From JAUVZL01 sp965603515 (GTDB taxonomy: Bacteria > Hydrothermota > Tepidihabitantia > SM23-42), in NCBI GenBank assembly GCA_965603515.1, contig CBFDDH010000001.1:62001-126000 (forward strand): a DNA stretch of 64,000 bases, given 5' to 3'. Shown in pieces: positions 1 through 9,030 of this stretch. The first letter of the stretch is position 1; each line of letters opens with the position of its first letter. Under the pieces are notes generated by a model, which was not told where the DNA came from, did no database searches, and was given only the letters and a program-made list of their open reading frames with translations. Position numbers and translations under genes: made by a program.

Positions 1-686
1 GTAAATTTTATCTTGAGGGCGCCGATGTTTGGTATTTCGATCCACTAGGCAACGGTTATGATTTTGCTCCGCTTTTTGGCATCAACGCATCAGATGACGG
101 TTCTGGAGATTTATCGCCTATAGTTGGACTAACCGGTACGTTCACAACTGGTATGAACTTCACCGATTATTCAGGAGAAAATAATTATATTGATCATATC
201 GATCCAACAAACAGTGGCTTTCTGATTTTCTGCGATACTGATAATAACTACAACTGCGGTGTAGCAAATGACCCAGGAGGGTATAGGACAGTTGGCGTGT
301 CGTTTGAATTGGGCTTGCTCGACGACGGTGCGCCACCATCAACACGCTCGGCATTACTTGATTCAATCATGCAGTTCTTCAGAAATACACCAGGGATAGC
401 CGAGCGTAGTGTATTATCACGTATTAACTACCTCAATTTCTCTATTTATCCGAATCCTGCCAGGGGTCTTCTTAATATCGAACTCAATTCACCTCATGCA
501 TGTAAGATCACCTTGAAACTATATGATTGTATCGGTAGAGTGGTAAAAACGATATATAACGGTGAAGTAAATGCTGGAGCAAATGAATTTCTGATTACAC
601 TAAGAGAATTAGCCACCGGTATTTATTTTGTGAGAACAGAAACGGAAGGGTATACAAAAACGAAAAAAGTAATCCTCCTGAACTAA
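1..686 (+). CDS. C25-like secreted protein, C-terminal part (cut by window edge)
   Basis: The reading frame is open from the left edge (first full codon at base 3) to the stop at 686, so only about 227 C-terminal residues are visible. They align by eye with the C-terminal third of the full C25 homologue at 5542-8493: both share the 'YLEG-DVW' motif, a block ending 'TVGVSFELG-LDD' and a serine/proline-rich joint. The last 80 or so residues form a type-IX-like sorting segment: 'YPNPARG', then 'LYDCIGRVVKT', 'GIYFVRTE' and a basic-hydrophobic end. An internal ATG at 153 is only an in-frame Met. It is probably an exported or surface-anchored paralogue of the downstream peptidase, but whether its catalytic domain is intact cannot be seen. 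Confidence 0.8.
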   Translation, partial: KFYLEGADVWYFDPLGNGYDFAPLFGINASDDGSGDLSPIVGLTGTFTTGMNFTDYSGENNYIDHIDPTNSGFLIFCDTDNNYNCGVANDPGGYRTVGVSFELGLLDDGAPPSTRSALLDSIMQFFRNTPGIAERSVLSRINYLNFSIYPNPARGLLNIELNSPHACKITLKLYDCIGRVVKTIYNGEVNAGANEFLITLRELATGIYFVRTETEGYTKTKKVILLN

Positions 687-966
687 TTCAATTTATAGAA
701 AGCCGGCACAACCTTACGGATTATAAGTTCGTCCATCATCCAATCAGACCAAGCGGAGTGAGCATCCGCTGTGCCTAGAGCAACGGATTTCTAATTATAC
801 AAAGACGTTTTCCCAGTCCTTCGAAATCACAGCCAGTTAGTGTTTTACAAGGTTTTTTGTTGGTCAAAGATTATTCTGTGAATTCTTTCACGTAGAAGGA
901 ATTCTTCGAAATACCGTGCGTTCGGAAGCACAAAAAATGTGCGATTGGCACAAAATGGCACAAGCT
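687..966. other. Intergenic spacer with small inverted repeats
   Basis: No credible gene is seen. Visible elements are a weak copy of the 'ACGGA..TCCGT' palindrome at 714-732, an imperfect palindrome 'AGCGGAGTGAGCATCCGCT' near 755-773, and a hairpin-like GAATTC...GAATTC pair near 878-902. The spacer separates convergent genes. Confidence 0.5.
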
Positions 967-999
967 AAAAAAGGGGAGTGATGTTAGTGTCACTCCCCT
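967..999 (-). terminator. Intrinsic terminator of the FG-GAP gene
   Basis: A perfect 10-bp stem (972-981 pairing with 990-999, 'AGGGGAGTGA'/'TCACTCCCCT') with an 8-nt loop. On the minus strand a run of six T follows (967-972 read in reverse). It begins 20 nt after the stop codon of the minus-strand gene ending at 1019. Confidence 0.85.
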
Positions 1000-1018
1000 G
1001 TGCAATACTTGAAAATTC

Positions 1019-2497
1019 TTATCTAACTTTGACTACCTTTTGTGTAATCTTGCCATCCACTTCAATGAAGTAAATCCCTGGTTTGATTTTTTCAGGTACT
1101 ACAACTCTTCCTGTGATGTCAAAGACTTTGCAGTTTTTATTCTTTAATAAAATGAGGGAACCCAAGAAGATAGTGGGACTGAGAGGATTGTTTCTCGCAA
1201 CAGTACTTTCTTCCAATCTACCCATATCTTCGCCATTTATCGCATATACTATATTATCACCAGATCCAACCACGACCTCAATATTTTCATCGTTATCTAT
1301 ATCTCCAAATGCAGCACTCCCAGAGATTAATGCGCATGTTTGATATGACCAAAGAACGCTGCCATCCTCACCATTCAAGGCATATAATCTATAGTCGCCA
1401 CCACCAATGACTACTTCAAGCAGCCCATCACCATCGATATCTCCGAGGGCTGCAGGAGTGACGTTATTTATGCTGCCAAAGGATATAGACGACCATAAAA
1501 AACTTCCATCCTCAGCATTTACTGCTAATACTCTAGAGACGCTACTCATAAATACCACTTCAAGACTGTCGTCATTATCAATATCACCCAACACAGGTGA
1601 GGAGATAAACCAGGAATTCGTTTCATACGACCACAACAGGCTATCATCCTCACCATTCAAGGCAAATATTGTGCCATCCGCCGAGCCAATTACAACCTCC
1701 AAATCTCCATTATTATCAATATCTCCCAGTGTAGGTGCACAATTAACCGAGTAGTTTGCTGGATACAACCAAAGAACACTACCATCCTCACTATTCAAGG
1801 CATAAACATTACCATCATTTGATCCAACAACTACTTCATAGAGGCTGTCACCGTCGATATCTCCTAACGCAGGTGAGGAACGTACCGAGGAATTCGTTTC
1901 ATACGACCACAACAGGCTATCATCCTCACCATTCAAGACGTATATATTGCTATCGTCCGAGCCAATTATGATTTCCAAATCTCCATCATTATCAATATCT
2001 CCCAAACTAGGTGAACAAACAACCCAGTCGTTTGTTGGAAACAACCAAAGACAACTACCGTCCTCACCATTCAAGGCATAAACATTACCATCATTTGATC
2101 CAACAACTACTTCATAGAGGCTGTCACCGTCGATATCTCCCAAGGCAGGTGAGGAGTATATCCAGTGATTCGTTTTATACGACCATAAAAAGCTTCCATC
2201 CTCACCATTCAAGGCATATATTGTGCTATCAAGCGAGCCAATTACGACTTCCAAATTTCCATCATTATCAATATCCCCCAGTGCAGGTGAACTCGTGAAG
2301 ATAGGCCAATTTGTTTCGTATGTCCAGAAGGTGTAGCATGTATCCATATCCCCTATCAGAGGAGATAAGCCAGTGTGATACGTGTCATGAAGAAACATTG
2401 GCCAGGTTGAATCAGCTCGGCTTTGGGCTTGCAATTCTGTGCCCATAAGTAAAATTAACAATCCTGTAATAAACACAATTTTGGTAAACGAACTCAT
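1019..2497 (-). CDS. Secreted FG-GAP/PQQ-like beta-propeller protein with sorting segment
   Basis: 492 residues. Residues 1-24 are a signal peptide ending near 'LQAQ'. About eight repeats of roughly 46 residues follow, each with 'SPALGDIDNDG-LEVVIGS', a D-x-D-x-D/N-G calcium loop, and 'IYALNGEDGSLLWSY', which combines FG-GAP/VCBS and PQQ-enzyme propeller features. The last 45 residues hold a short sorting-like segment ('VFDITGRVV', 'PGIYFIEVDG', basic end). It is likely an exported or surface-anchored propeller with no enzymatic motif. The start is supported by GGAGG 5 nt upstream and a promoter at 2522-2550, and an intrinsic terminator follows. Two repeats are nearly identical at DNA level (see findings). 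The function of such proteins is unknown. Confidence 0.85.
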   Translation of the reverse strand: MSSFTKIVFITGLLILLMGTELQAQSRADSTWPMFLHDTYHTGLSPLIGDMDTCYTFWTYETNWPIFTSSPALGDIDNDGNLEVVIGSLDSTIYALNGEDGSFLWSYKTNHWIYSSPALGDIDGDSLYEVVVGSNDGNVYALNGEDGSCLWLFPTNDWVVCSPSLGDIDNDGDLEIIIGSDDSNIYVLNGEDDSLLWSYETNSSVRSSPALGDIDGDSLYEVVVGSNDGNVYALNSEDGSVLWLYPANYSVNCAPTLGDIDNNGDLEVVIGSADGTIFALNGEDDSLLWSYETNSWFISSPVLGDIDNDDSLEVVFMSSVSRVLAVNAEDGSFLWSSISFGSINNVTPAALGDIDGDGLLEVVIGGGDYRLYALNGEDGSVLWSYQTCALISGSAAFGDIDNDENIEVVVGSGDNIVYAINGEDMGRLEESTVARNNPLSPTIFLGSLILLKNKNCKVFDITGRVVVPEKIKPGIYFIEVDGKITQKVVKVR

Positions 2498-2521
2498 CCC
2501 GCCTCCTTATATGGTTAATTA

Positions 2522-2550
2522 ATTATAGGGAGTAATTGGAGGGTTGTCAA
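2522..2550 (-). promoter_or_regulatory. Sigma-70-type promoter for the FG-GAP gene
   Basis: Read on the minus strand: TTGACA (2545-2550), 17-nt spacer, TATAAT (2522-2527). The predicted transcript start is near 2515, leaving about an 18-nt leader that contains the GGAGG site. Confidence 0.8.
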
Positions 2551-2817
2551 GACGGCACTACGGAGGGTAAGTCCGTAGCTCTACCTTGGGTATAAATAAA
2601 ATATAAAGATTTGACCCCTTTGTTCTTCGATCAAGAATTATTCATCAATTTTTTTTCAGCCGGGTTCTCCTACATGTGCTGAAACAGCACAGTTTGAATG
2701 CTGGCGACATTATATATTTAGTAGGACTTCTGTTAACGTATGAGCAGAATAACATATCCTTCGAGCGAGCATAGCGAGTCGAGAAATTTAATATCATACT
2801 TTCCCCACATTCTTGCC
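2551..2817. other. Spacer with palindromes
   Basis: Between divergent secreted-protein genes. It holds a perfect 7-bp hairpin 'CTACGGA/TCCGTAG' (2558-2578), related to one at 5175-5191, and a palindrome-rich patch near 2761-2783 ('TCGAGCGAGC...GAGTCGAG'). A 71-codon minus-strand open frame here has no ribosome site and no recognisable protein character, so it is not called. Confidence 0.5.
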
Positions 2818-2845
2818 TTAACAAAAAAAGGGTAGGGAATATAAT
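2818..2845 (+). promoter_or_regulatory. Promoter for the LVIVD gene
   Basis: TTAACA (2818-2823), 16-nt spacer, TATAAT (2840-2845). This predicts a leader of about 50 nt before the ATG at 2903. Confidence 0.6.
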
Positions 2846-2902
2846 ATATAGGGAATACAATATTAGGAATTATGGGTATCGTAAATATTTAAGGAAAGCA
2901 TT

Positions 2903-5137
2903 ATGAGTTCTTATCAATCTAAAATAGTACTATTACTACTGTCAGCTATAGGTATTATTAGCATAATATGCATTATGTTGAGTGCTATACCTGTTCGTGG
3001 TTCCTCATTGAAAAATTTCCCCATTGATGGTCAAAACAGATATGAAGACATACAACTGCAGGACATAATTTATTCTGATTCACTTTATCTCGGAGGTATT
3101 TATGGCTGGCACTTCACGTCATTTCTTGCAGCAGCGTATGACTCAATCAGGGATCTTATTTTTTTTAGTTCTGAGCGGGATGTCTACGTTCTTGATTCAT
3201 CGTTCGCTATTATATCAAGAAATATTCATACCTTCGATGATATTGGCGGCTTATTCTATGATGCTACATCTTACCACCTTTATATAGCAGATGGTGATAT
3301 CGGACTTGAGATATGGGATGTATCAAATCCTATTTTTCCTATAAAGGTAGGAAATTGCGACACCCCCGGCAAAGCTAATGGTGTTTTTGTTCATGGTCAA
3401 TACGCATTCATAGCAGATTGGGATGGCTATCTACGGATTATTAATGTCTCGGATCCCTACAATCCACAAGAAATTGGTCATTGTGATCTGCCAAATATAG
3501 CGATAAATGTTTATATATCTGGTTCTTATGCGTATATAGCTGATGATTATGCAGGACTACGGATTGTTGATATATCAGATCCGACTTCTCCTTTCGAGGT
3601 TGGCAATTGTGTGCCAGGATATTCGGTTCGTGGAGTATACGTGTCTGGTTCTTACGCATATCTTACGTGTTGGTCTACCATCGGTTTGCGCATCATTGAT
3701 ATTTCAAATCCGACGAATCCCTATGAAATAGGATCCTCTGCTGCACAAAGCTATGGTCATAATGTCTGTGTGTCTGAACCATATGCATATTTGGTCGGTG
3801 GTGTTAATCCAGGCTTTGCGATCATTGATATTTCAAATCCAACCGCTCCTCAGGAAATGGGTCATGATACGATCGGGCCTGATGCCCATGATGTGGTTGT
3901 TTTTGGTGATTATGCTTATGTAGCAGAACGTCGTTTTGGTTCATATGTTATTGATATATCTGCTCCATCCAATCCGCAGCAGATAGCATATTTTTTCCCA
4001 CCAGGGACTGCGCGCAGCGTCTGTGTTTCTGGATCTTATATTTTCATTGCCTACGGAAAGGCGGGTTTGCGGATCTTGGACAAATCAAATCTCTTTTTTG
4101 GTCCTAGGGAAGCTAATTATGTTATTACACCAAGCAGTGCTGTGGATGTATTCCTTTCAGGCTCTTACGCCTATGTCGCGGATTGGACAGGTGGTCTACG
4201 CGTTATTGATATTTCTGATACATTGTTCCCATATGAAGTATGTTTTTATGATACACCAGATTCAGCCAATGGTGTTTTTGTATCTGGTAATTACGCTTAT
4301 ATTGCGGATTGGACTGGTGGTCTACGCATTATTGATATTTCTGATACATTAAATCCACATGAGGTCAGTCACTTTGGTTTATCGGATATTGCCATTGATG
4401 TCTATGTATTGGACGAGTATGCATATGTCGCAAATAATAACGCGGGTTTGCGAATTTTTAATATCTCAGATCCGGTTAATCCACAAGAAGTCGGCTATTA
4501 TGACACACCCGGAGAGTCAAATGGAGTTACTGTCTTTGGAACATATGCATATTGTGCGGACGGGTTTGCTGGTTTGCGCATCATTGATATTTCAAATCCG
4601 ACTAATCCATTTGAATTGAGTTATTATGACACCCCGGGTTATGCAAATAGTGTATATTTTGCTGATTCTTTTATATATATTGCCGACGGAGATTCTGGTT
4701 TACGTGTAATCAATATTACAAATCCATCTGTTCCTTTCGAAGAATATGCAAGCACACCATTTGATGCAGTTGATGTCAATGGCTACGGGTCTTATATTTA
4801 TTCTGCAGATGGATCATCTGGCCTTAGGGTGTACGGATATCTAGAGGCTGCGATAAGAGATTTACAAATTACCCAAGACCAGCGCGCATCAATGCTATTG
4901 CAGAACCCAGTTAGTGATAATTACATAAAATTAAAAATAAATACACCATTATATACTCACAATTTTAGATTGTACAACACCGTGGGTCAAGAAGTTCGTG
5001 AATATAGATTGGAGAATTGTCTATGCAACGGAAATATGGTTTTGTTACCAACCAATGGTCTGGTCAGTGGTGTTTACTTCCTGCATATAACCGAAAAAAA
5101 CCGGAAACGTGTCGAGAAAGTAATACTTATAGACTAA
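2903..5137 (+). CDS. Secreted LVIVD-repeat beta-propeller protein with sorting segment
   Basis: 744 residues. The N-terminus has a long hydrophobic signal or anchor segment (about residues 8-32). Repeats of about 40-45 residues run from about residue 100 to 640, each with 'GSYAYIAD---GLRIIDISDPTNP-EVG', the hallmark of LVIVD-repeat propellers. The C-terminal 80 residues resemble a type-IX sorting domain ('LQNPVSD', 'LYNTVGQEV', 'SGVYFLHI', basic end). The start is supported by 'TAAGGAAAG' just upstream of ATG. LVIVD proteins are surface proteins of mostly unknown role; no catalytic motif is visible. It sits between other exported proteins with the same kind of C-terminus, which suggests a shared export route encoded elsewhere. 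Confidence 0.85.
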   Translation: MSSYQSKIVLLLLSAIGIISIICIMLSAIPVRGSSLKNFPIDGQNRYEDIQLQDIIYSDSLYLGGIYGWHFTSFLAAAYDSIRDLIFFSSERDVYVLDSSFAIISRNIHTFDDIGGLFYDATSYHLYIADGDIGLEIWDVSNPIFPIKVGNCDTPGKANGVFVHGQYAFIADWDGYLRIINVSDPYNPQEIGHCDLPNIAINVYISGSYAYIADDYAGLRIVDISDPTSPFEVGNCVPGYSVRGVYVSGSYAYLTCWSTIGLRIIDISNPTNPYEIGSSAAQSYGHNVCVSEPYAYLVGGVNPGFAIIDISNPTAPQEMGHDTIGPDAHDVVVFGDYAYVAERRFGSYVIDISAPSNPQQIAYFFPPGTARSVCVSGSYIFIAYGKAGLRILDKSNLFFGPREANYVITPSSAVDVFLSGSYAYVADWTGGLRVIDISDTLFPYEVCFYDTPDSANGVFVSGNYAYIADWTGGLRIIDISDTLNPHEVSHFGLSDIAIDVYVLDEYAYVANNNAGLRIFNISDPVNPQEVGYYDTPGESNGVTVFGTYAYCADGFAGLRIIDISNPTNPFELSYYDTPGYANSVYFADSFIYIADGDSGLRVINITNPSVPFEEYASTPFDAVDVNGYGSYIYSADGSSGLRVYGYLEAAIRDLQITQDQRASMLLQNPVSDNYIKLKINTPLYTHNFRLYNTVGQEVREYRLENCLCNGNMVLLPTNGLVSGVYFLHITEKNRKRVEKVILID

Positions 5138-5496
5138 TAAGCAGAAAGTAGTTAAGGTTAAATAGTCACAGCCCACGGACTACAAGTCCGTAGTTCCGTT
5201 TTTGGCACTGAATTGACACAGACAGTCGATAATAATCCACTTAGAGCCAAAAAGTAGTGGAAATTCGCACTTTGTTGTATAATATCCCCAAACAGAGTGG
5301 ATTAGCATTGCGCACCTTCCAACATCAAGAGCTAAAAATCCGCTTTACGACATTAGCGATTTGCTGAAATCATAAACTATTTCACAGGTTTTTCACACTT
5401 TGCTATTATATTTCTATACTGGGAGTAAGAATAGTTTTTAAGCACAGTATTTCAAGGAGTTTTCACTTCGTGCACTGCTTATTGTATAATCTTCAC
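5138..5496. other. Intergenic spacer with one hairpin
   Basis: No gene recognised. A perfect 7-bp hairpin 'ACGGACT/AGTCCGT' lies at 5175-5191, about 40 nt after the LVIVD stop. It has no adjoining T-run, so it is not called as a terminator. Confidence 0.5.
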
Positions 5497-5524
5497 TTGA
5501 CAATACCCCTTTTTCTAATACTAT
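5497..5524 (+). promoter_or_regulatory. Promoter for the C25 gene
   Basis: TTGACA (5497-5502), 16-nt spacer, TACTAT (5519-5524). The predicted transcript start, near 5531, lies downstream of the in-frame GTG at 5470, which supports translation from the ATG at 5542. Confidence 0.7.
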
Positions 5525-5541
5525 TTTATAAGGAAATCTCA

Positions 5542-8493
5542 ATGAAGATAGCAACATGTTTTCTGTTCATCATATCCATCTGTTATGCTCAGGATGATGG
5601 CGCACAATATCTAATTATAACGCACGATAGTTACTTCGATGCTTTGCAGCCATTAGCTCTATGGAAAACGTTGAAAGGCATCAAAGCAAAAATTGTGAAG
5701 ACATCAGATATCGGTTGTGATTCGACTCAGATCAGAAACTATATTGTCAATGCATACAATACCTGGCAGATTCGACCTGAATATCTATTGCTTGTCGGAA
5801 ACAAAGATCAAATCCCATTTCCCCGCATGCTGCAACACTTTTATATCTGCCACAGTGATAACTACTACACCAATGTTGTAGGCGATTTCAAAAACGAAAT
5901 CATTCCGGGTCGTCTTTGGGTATTTGATACACTCGATGCAAAAACAATTGTAGCAAAAATATTAGGATACGAGCGTGAACCGTACATGTTTGATTCCTTA
6001 TGGTTCAAAAAAGGTGTTACCATCGTTTGTGAAGATTATAGCTCTGATTCTGTTTACTGGGCTGATGCGTGCTATATGCATGCTTTGATGAATAGTGCTG
6101 GTTTTGTCCATATTGATTCTTTTGCAAAAAGTTTAGGTCATGACTCAACAGATGTAATTAATGCTATTAACGAAGGTCGCTCGTACATACTCTATCGTGG
6201 ACTCGGTTCTGCTGACTGGAGTATTCCATTTCAAATATACTATCCAGATAATATGGAAAATGGTTTCAAATTGCCAATCGTTATCTCTGCAACATGTCAA
6301 ACAGTCCAGGGCATCGGCTATGAATGGTTGAATGCAGGTACCCCTGAGGAACCCAAAGGAATAGTAGGATTTTTTGGCACAACAACATTGATCGCGGGAG
6401 CAGCCGAGATGCGAAGTGCTTTGACAAAAGGAACACTAGATAATATATTTACCGACAGCATGAGCACCCTTGGAAAAGCCGCCGAAGCAGGACGTCTCAA
6501 ATACTATGATATGTTTAGTGATTCTTCAGAATATGATAGTTGGACATGCTTAGGCGATCCTTCTATGGATTTGTGGGCAGCAAACCAAAAACGATTTTCT
6601 GTGATACATAATGATACATTACCGATAGGTCCATGTACACTGAATGTGAATGTACAACATAATTCAACTCCTGTTGAGGACGCACTGGTTTGCATGAGGG
6701 CAAAGCAAGACAGTACTTTATATAGCGTTGGAAAAACTGATGATTTCGGTAATATAGTACTAATCGACACTTCTCATGTAGTTGGTGATTCAGTTTTTGT
6801 TTCAGTACACAAGAAAACATTCATACCGTTTGTAGGAAATGCGCAAGTACGGTACTACGGTCCATATCTGACGTTGCAGTCATATAGTATTTTAGATACT
6901 ATTGGTGGTAATGGCGATTTTATTGCAAACCCGGGCGAAAATATCGAAATCTCAGTTTGTCTTTTCAATTGGGGAGATTCAGTGGCGCATAGTGTTTCCG
7001 CTGTTATGCGGCAAAGTTTAGCAGATTCTTTTTTCTCACTAAATGATACTATCAAGTATTTCGGGAACATCGATCCTCTTGATTCAGCAAAAACCTCTGA
7101 CGACGGTTATAATGTTCTCATTTCAGTTCAATGTCCTGATAGTCATGAAATCGACCTGACAGTGGTTATGAAAGACAACAATGATTCGATATGGATAAAT
7201 GAATTCAGCTTCTATGTGAATTCACCTGAGATTGAGCTTGGTGATCACTATTTTCCACACCATTCTGTAAGTACACCTCCCGGAGATACAAATCAGTTTT
7301 TTGTTGAACTTTATAATTCGGGATCGGCTATAGCAGAAGATATTATCGGAGAGATTTTTTGTGATGATTCATTGATCATAATAATCGATTCTATTGCATC
7401 ATTTGGGCATATTCCACCAAATAGTTCCGGCACAAATACGACAAATCCTTTTGTTATAGCTACTGATCCAACAACGCCACTATGTTACGAAACTAACCTG
7501 ACGATCATAACTGTATCCGGGGTCATTGTTGATACATTTGAGTGCACTATATATGTGGGTCAAAAAGATTATCTTATATTGGATTTTGATATAGATCATT
7601 CGAGTGGACCTTTGATACAAACTTGTCTTGATACTTTGCATTTTTACGGCGACTATACTCAAACATACCCACAAGGATTACTTACATTGTATAAATCTGT
7701 CATTGTCTGTGTCGGTATATATCCTAATAACTTTGTCATTAGAGATACCAGCATTATTGGGCAGGAGATAAAAAACTACTTGGTCGATCAAGGTGGCAAA
7801 GCATACTTGGAGGGAGGTGATGTCTGGCACGGTGATCCACATTATCATCAGGGATGTCACTTGTACTCTTTCTTCAATATCTTGCCTGTTGCAAACAGTA
7901 TTGGTCCACTGACTCATATTTCAGGTGAAAATGGAGCTTTTACACAATCAATGGCGTTCAACTACTCAGGTGAGAGTAATTCAGTTGACCGTATAGATCC
8001 TGACAGCGGTGGCATTTTGATTTTCAAAAAGACTGCGAATAATTTCAACTGTGGTGTCGCTGCCAATAACAAAACAGTTGGTGTGTCGTTTGAACTTAGT
8101 GGGCTCGATGATAGCTCGCCTCCGTCAACAAAACTTGTACTTGTCGATTCAATAATGCGATATTTTGGTATCCCACCCACAGGGATCAGAGACAACATCG
8201 CATCACCACGGTCTGTTATCCCTACTCTTGCAGTCTACCCAACTCCATTCAAGCAAACCTTGAGTATTGGGATTCAAGGATTGATAGATAAAAAGGCTAG
8301 CTTGAAAATCTATGATGTTTCGGGTCGCTGTGTGAAGACATTCTTGCATAACCAAAAACTGAAGAATCAAATCCACAATCTAACTTGGGATGGTAGGGAC
8401 GATCATCAAAGGCAAGTAGCCTGCGGTATCTATTTTATAAGGATTGAAACAGCAGACTACAAAAAAGTGGAAAAAGCAATCCTTTTAAAATAA
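5542..8493 (+). CDS. C25 (gingipain-like) peptidase family protein, catalytic His replaced
   Basis: 983 residues from ATG 5542, preferred over an upstream GTG because of 'AAGGAAA' at 5530-5536, a promoter just upstream and a clean signal peptide (residues 1-17, 'CYAQ'). Residues about 20-350 are a C25 domain: 'LLVGNKDQIPFP', then 'YRGLGSADW' (218-226), 'SATCQTVQG' with Cys252, and 'LGDPSMDLW'. In gingipains the segment before Cys is 'GHG'; here the position is Leu221, 31 residues before Cys252, close to the gingipain spacing. Ig-like regions follow, then a domain shared with the gene at the left edge, and a C-terminal sorting segment ('YPTPFKQTL', 'IYDVSGRCV', 'GIYFIRIE'). It may be an exported protease with altered chemistry or an inactive homologue. 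Confidence 0.85.
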   Translation: MKIATCFLFIISICYAQDDGAQYLIITHDSYFDALQPLALWKTLKGIKAKIVKTSDIGCDSTQIRNYIVNAYNTWQIRPEYLLLVGNKDQIPFPRMLQHFYICHSDNYYTNVVGDFKNEIIPGRLWVFDTLDAKTIVAKILGYEREPYMFDSLWFKKGVTIVCEDYSSDSVYWADACYMHALMNSAGFVHIDSFAKSLGHDSTDVINAINEGRSYILYRGLGSADWSIPFQIYYPDNMENGFKLPIVISATCQTVQGIGYEWLNAGTPEEPKGIVGFFGTTTLIAGAAEMRSALTKGTLDNIFTDSMSTLGKAAEAGRLKYYDMFSDSSEYDSWTCLGDPSMDLWAANQKRFSVIHNDTLPIGPCTLNVNVQHNSTPVEDALVCMRAKQDSTLYSVGKTDDFGNIVLIDTSHVVGDSVFVSVHKKTFIPFVGNAQVRYYGPYLTLQSYSILDTIGGNGDFIANPGENIEISVCLFNWGDSVAHSVSAVMRQSLADSFFSLNDTIKYFGNIDPLDSAKTSDDGYNVLISVQCPDSHEIDLTVVMKDNNDSIWINEFSFYVNSPEIELGDHYFPHHSVSTPPGDTNQFFVELYNSGSAIAEDIIGEIFCDDSLIIIIDSIASFGHIPPNSSGTNTTNPFVIATDPTTPLCYETNLTIITVSGVIVDTFECTIYVGQKDYLILDFDIDHSSGPLIQTCLDTLHFYGDYTQTYPQGLLTLYKSVIVCVGIYPNNFVIRDTSIIGQEIKNYLVDQGGKAYLEGGDVWHGDPHYHQGCHLYSFFNILPVANSIGPLTHISGENGAFTQSMAFNYSGESNSVDRIDPDSGGILIFKKTANNFNCGVAANNKTVGVSFELSGLDDSSPPSTKLVLVDSIMRYFGIPPTGIRDNIASPRSVIPTLAVYPTPFKQTLSIGIQGLIDKKASLKIYDVSGRCVKTFLHNQKLKNQIHNLTWDGRDDHQRQVACGIYFIRIETADYKKVEKAILLK

Positions 8494-8592
8494 CCTTATC
8501 TAATACAAAAAGTGGGGACGGTGCATCTCATTACCTTCGATATTTACAACATGACAATATGACTTTAAAATAAAGGCAGCAGGTCTGGTTTG

Positions 8593-8620
8593 TTGACAGG
8601 GCTTTTTTTAGAGATATAAT
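8593..8620 (+). promoter_or_regulatory. Promoter for tRNA-Leu
   Basis: TTGACA (8593-8598), 16-nt spacer, TATAAT (8615-8620): a full consensus match, 90 nt before the mature tRNA. The leader includes a partial copy of the intercistronic repeat (about 8636-8700). Confidence 0.8.
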
Positions 8621-8635
8621 ACACTGAATAGATAA

Positions 8636-8700
8636 TAGATACTAGATGCTAGTAAATAAGTAATAAAAAATCTAGCTTCCAAACCTTATAACCAACTTCC
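8636..8700. repeat. Intercistronic repeat family A, partial copy
   Basis: Contains 'ACTAGATGCTAGTAAATAA' and 'ATCTAGCTTCCAAACC', which match the central and right part of the copy at 59529-59637. Confidence 0.5.
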
Positions 8701-8709
8701 AGTTGGCAC

Positions 8710-8795
8710 GCCGGGGTGATGGAATTGGTAGACATAGCGGACTTAAAATCCGCTTCTCAGCAATGGGAGTGCCGGTTCGAGTCCGGCCCTCGGCA
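8710..8795 (+). tRNA. tRNA-Leu (anticodon UAA)
   Basis: 86 nt with a long variable arm, as expected for a class II tRNA. The acceptor stem 'GCCGGGG' pairs with 'CCTCGGC' (one G-T pair). The anticodon stem 'GCGGA/TCCGC' encloses 'CTTAAAA', giving anticodon TAA. The T arm is 'GCCGGTTCGAGTCCGGC'. Discriminator base A; CCA is not encoded. Confidence 0.97.
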
Positions 8796-8796
8796 T

Positions 8797-8815
8797 TTCA
8801 CTGCGAAGCAGTGAA
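8797..8815 (+). terminator. Hairpin just after tRNA-Leu
   Basis: Perfect 8-bp stem 'TTCACTGC/GCAGTGAA' around GAA, starting one base after the tRNA. There is no T-run, so it may be a processing or weak termination structure, or one of the palindromic repeats of this genome. A second palindrome 'CCTGCCTGAGGCAGG' follows near 8833. Confidence 0.4.
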
Positions 8816-8950
8816 CAAACACCTAAAAGTCCCTGCCTGAGGCAGGTAAAATACCTAAATTCCTAAATATAAAAATTCGTCTGTCGGTTGCGGTTGCGAG
8901 AAAAGTTTGGGTATTGTAATTTGGATATTGATTGGGATTTGGTGCTTGGT

Positions 8951-9019
8951 TCTTGTCCCGATTTATCATTTTGGATTATAATATATAGGAGAATCGTGGA
9001 TCCCGCAAAGCGGGAGAAC
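8951..9019. repeat. Dispersed repeat family C, copy 1
   Basis: About 65 nt beginning 'CTTGTCCCGATTTATCATT' and ending in the palindrome 'TCCCGCAAAGCGGGA'. A close copy lies at 53689-53754. Confidence 0.7.
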
Positions 9020-9030
9020 TTGAAGATCTG

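Noticed and set aside
1793..2140. Possible mobile or CRISPR-like repeat array
   Set aside because: The repeats are in frame and encode propeller blades, so they are coding repeats.
2645..2860. 71-codon minus-strand open frame
   Set aside because: No ribosome site, no family resemblance, and it overlaps palindromes and the promoter of the LVIVD gene.
5470..5541. Upstream GTG start for the C25 gene
   Set aside because: The promoter at 5497-5524, the ribosome site at 5530 and a clean signal peptide all favour ATG 5542.
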